A stretch of 64,000 nucleotides of DNA from Metridium senile. Lineage: Eukaryota; Cnidaria; Anthozoa; Actiniaria; Metridiidae. The notes below the pieces were generated by a model that saw only the letters and a program-made list of their open reading frames with translations, searched no databases and was not told where the DNA came from. Of the stretch, positions 63,916-64,000 are shown piece after piece. A program made the translations under genes and the position numbers. The stretch lies in contig OX459105.1 in the NCBI GenBank assembly GCA_949775045.1, positions 2,339,368 through 2,403,367 on the forward strand, given 5' to 3'. Position 1 is the first letter of the stretch. The number at the start of each line of letters is the position of its first letter.

Positions 63916-64000
63916 GTGAGTATAATATGTGCATGCTTCATTGAGGTCGTTTTGTATTATGAAATAAGCCCCAATCACCCTGAAACCCCTTCGCCCCACC

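Overview
This is a metazoan genomic window. The genes are intron-rich with canonical GT-AG splice sites, spacing is loose, intergenic DNA is AT-rich, and there are dense families of terminal-inverted-repeat elements, non-LTR retrotransposon 3' ends, tRNA-derived SINE-like pieces and very long ATC/GAT trinucleotide arrays. Recurrent words such as CCTCGTTCCCAGGG and CGTTTCGAGCTTTAGCCC, and a DUF3504-like N-terminus, make me favour a cnidarian, probably an anthozoan. That is an inference from recall; no marker here proves it.

Layout. 1-10.9 kb holds no gene: it is a mosaic of foldback elements, a LINE 3' fragment, minisatellites and two satellite families. An intronless class A GPCR lies at 11126-12211 (+), and its paralogue at 24029-25018 (+) starts immediately after an 18-copy minisatellite. 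A two-exon Tctex1-domain (dynein light chain) gene lies at 26075-27245 (-). A second, intronless Tctex1-domain gene lies at 33747-34373 (-). From 37448 to 59352 (+) is a complete 24-exon glycine dehydrogenase (decarboxylating) gene, GLDC, whose exons join in phase to 1021 codons. From 61472 (+) a leucine-rich-repeat gene starts with an 18-nt coding exon and runs off the right edge.

The genes are not an operon and share no pathway. GLDC is the mitochondrial P-protein of the glycine cleavage system, the Tctex1 proteins are expected to be dynein-associated, and the GPCRs are plasma-membrane receptors of unknown ligand.

The unusual feature is how the repeats relate to the genes. At four genes a tandem array is built from the edge of a coding exon: GPCR1's last codons, the second Tctex1 gene's stop codon, the first Tctex1 gene's splice acceptor, and GLDC exon 9's splice donor. 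A fifth array ends where a near-identical, conversion-like tract shared by the two GPCRs begins. Two otherwise different satellites share a roughly 38-bp box. GLDC exon 2 sits between complementary GAT and ATC arrays. Several transposable elements are nested with readable target-site duplications, including a TTAA-flanked element whose empty site is also present in the window.
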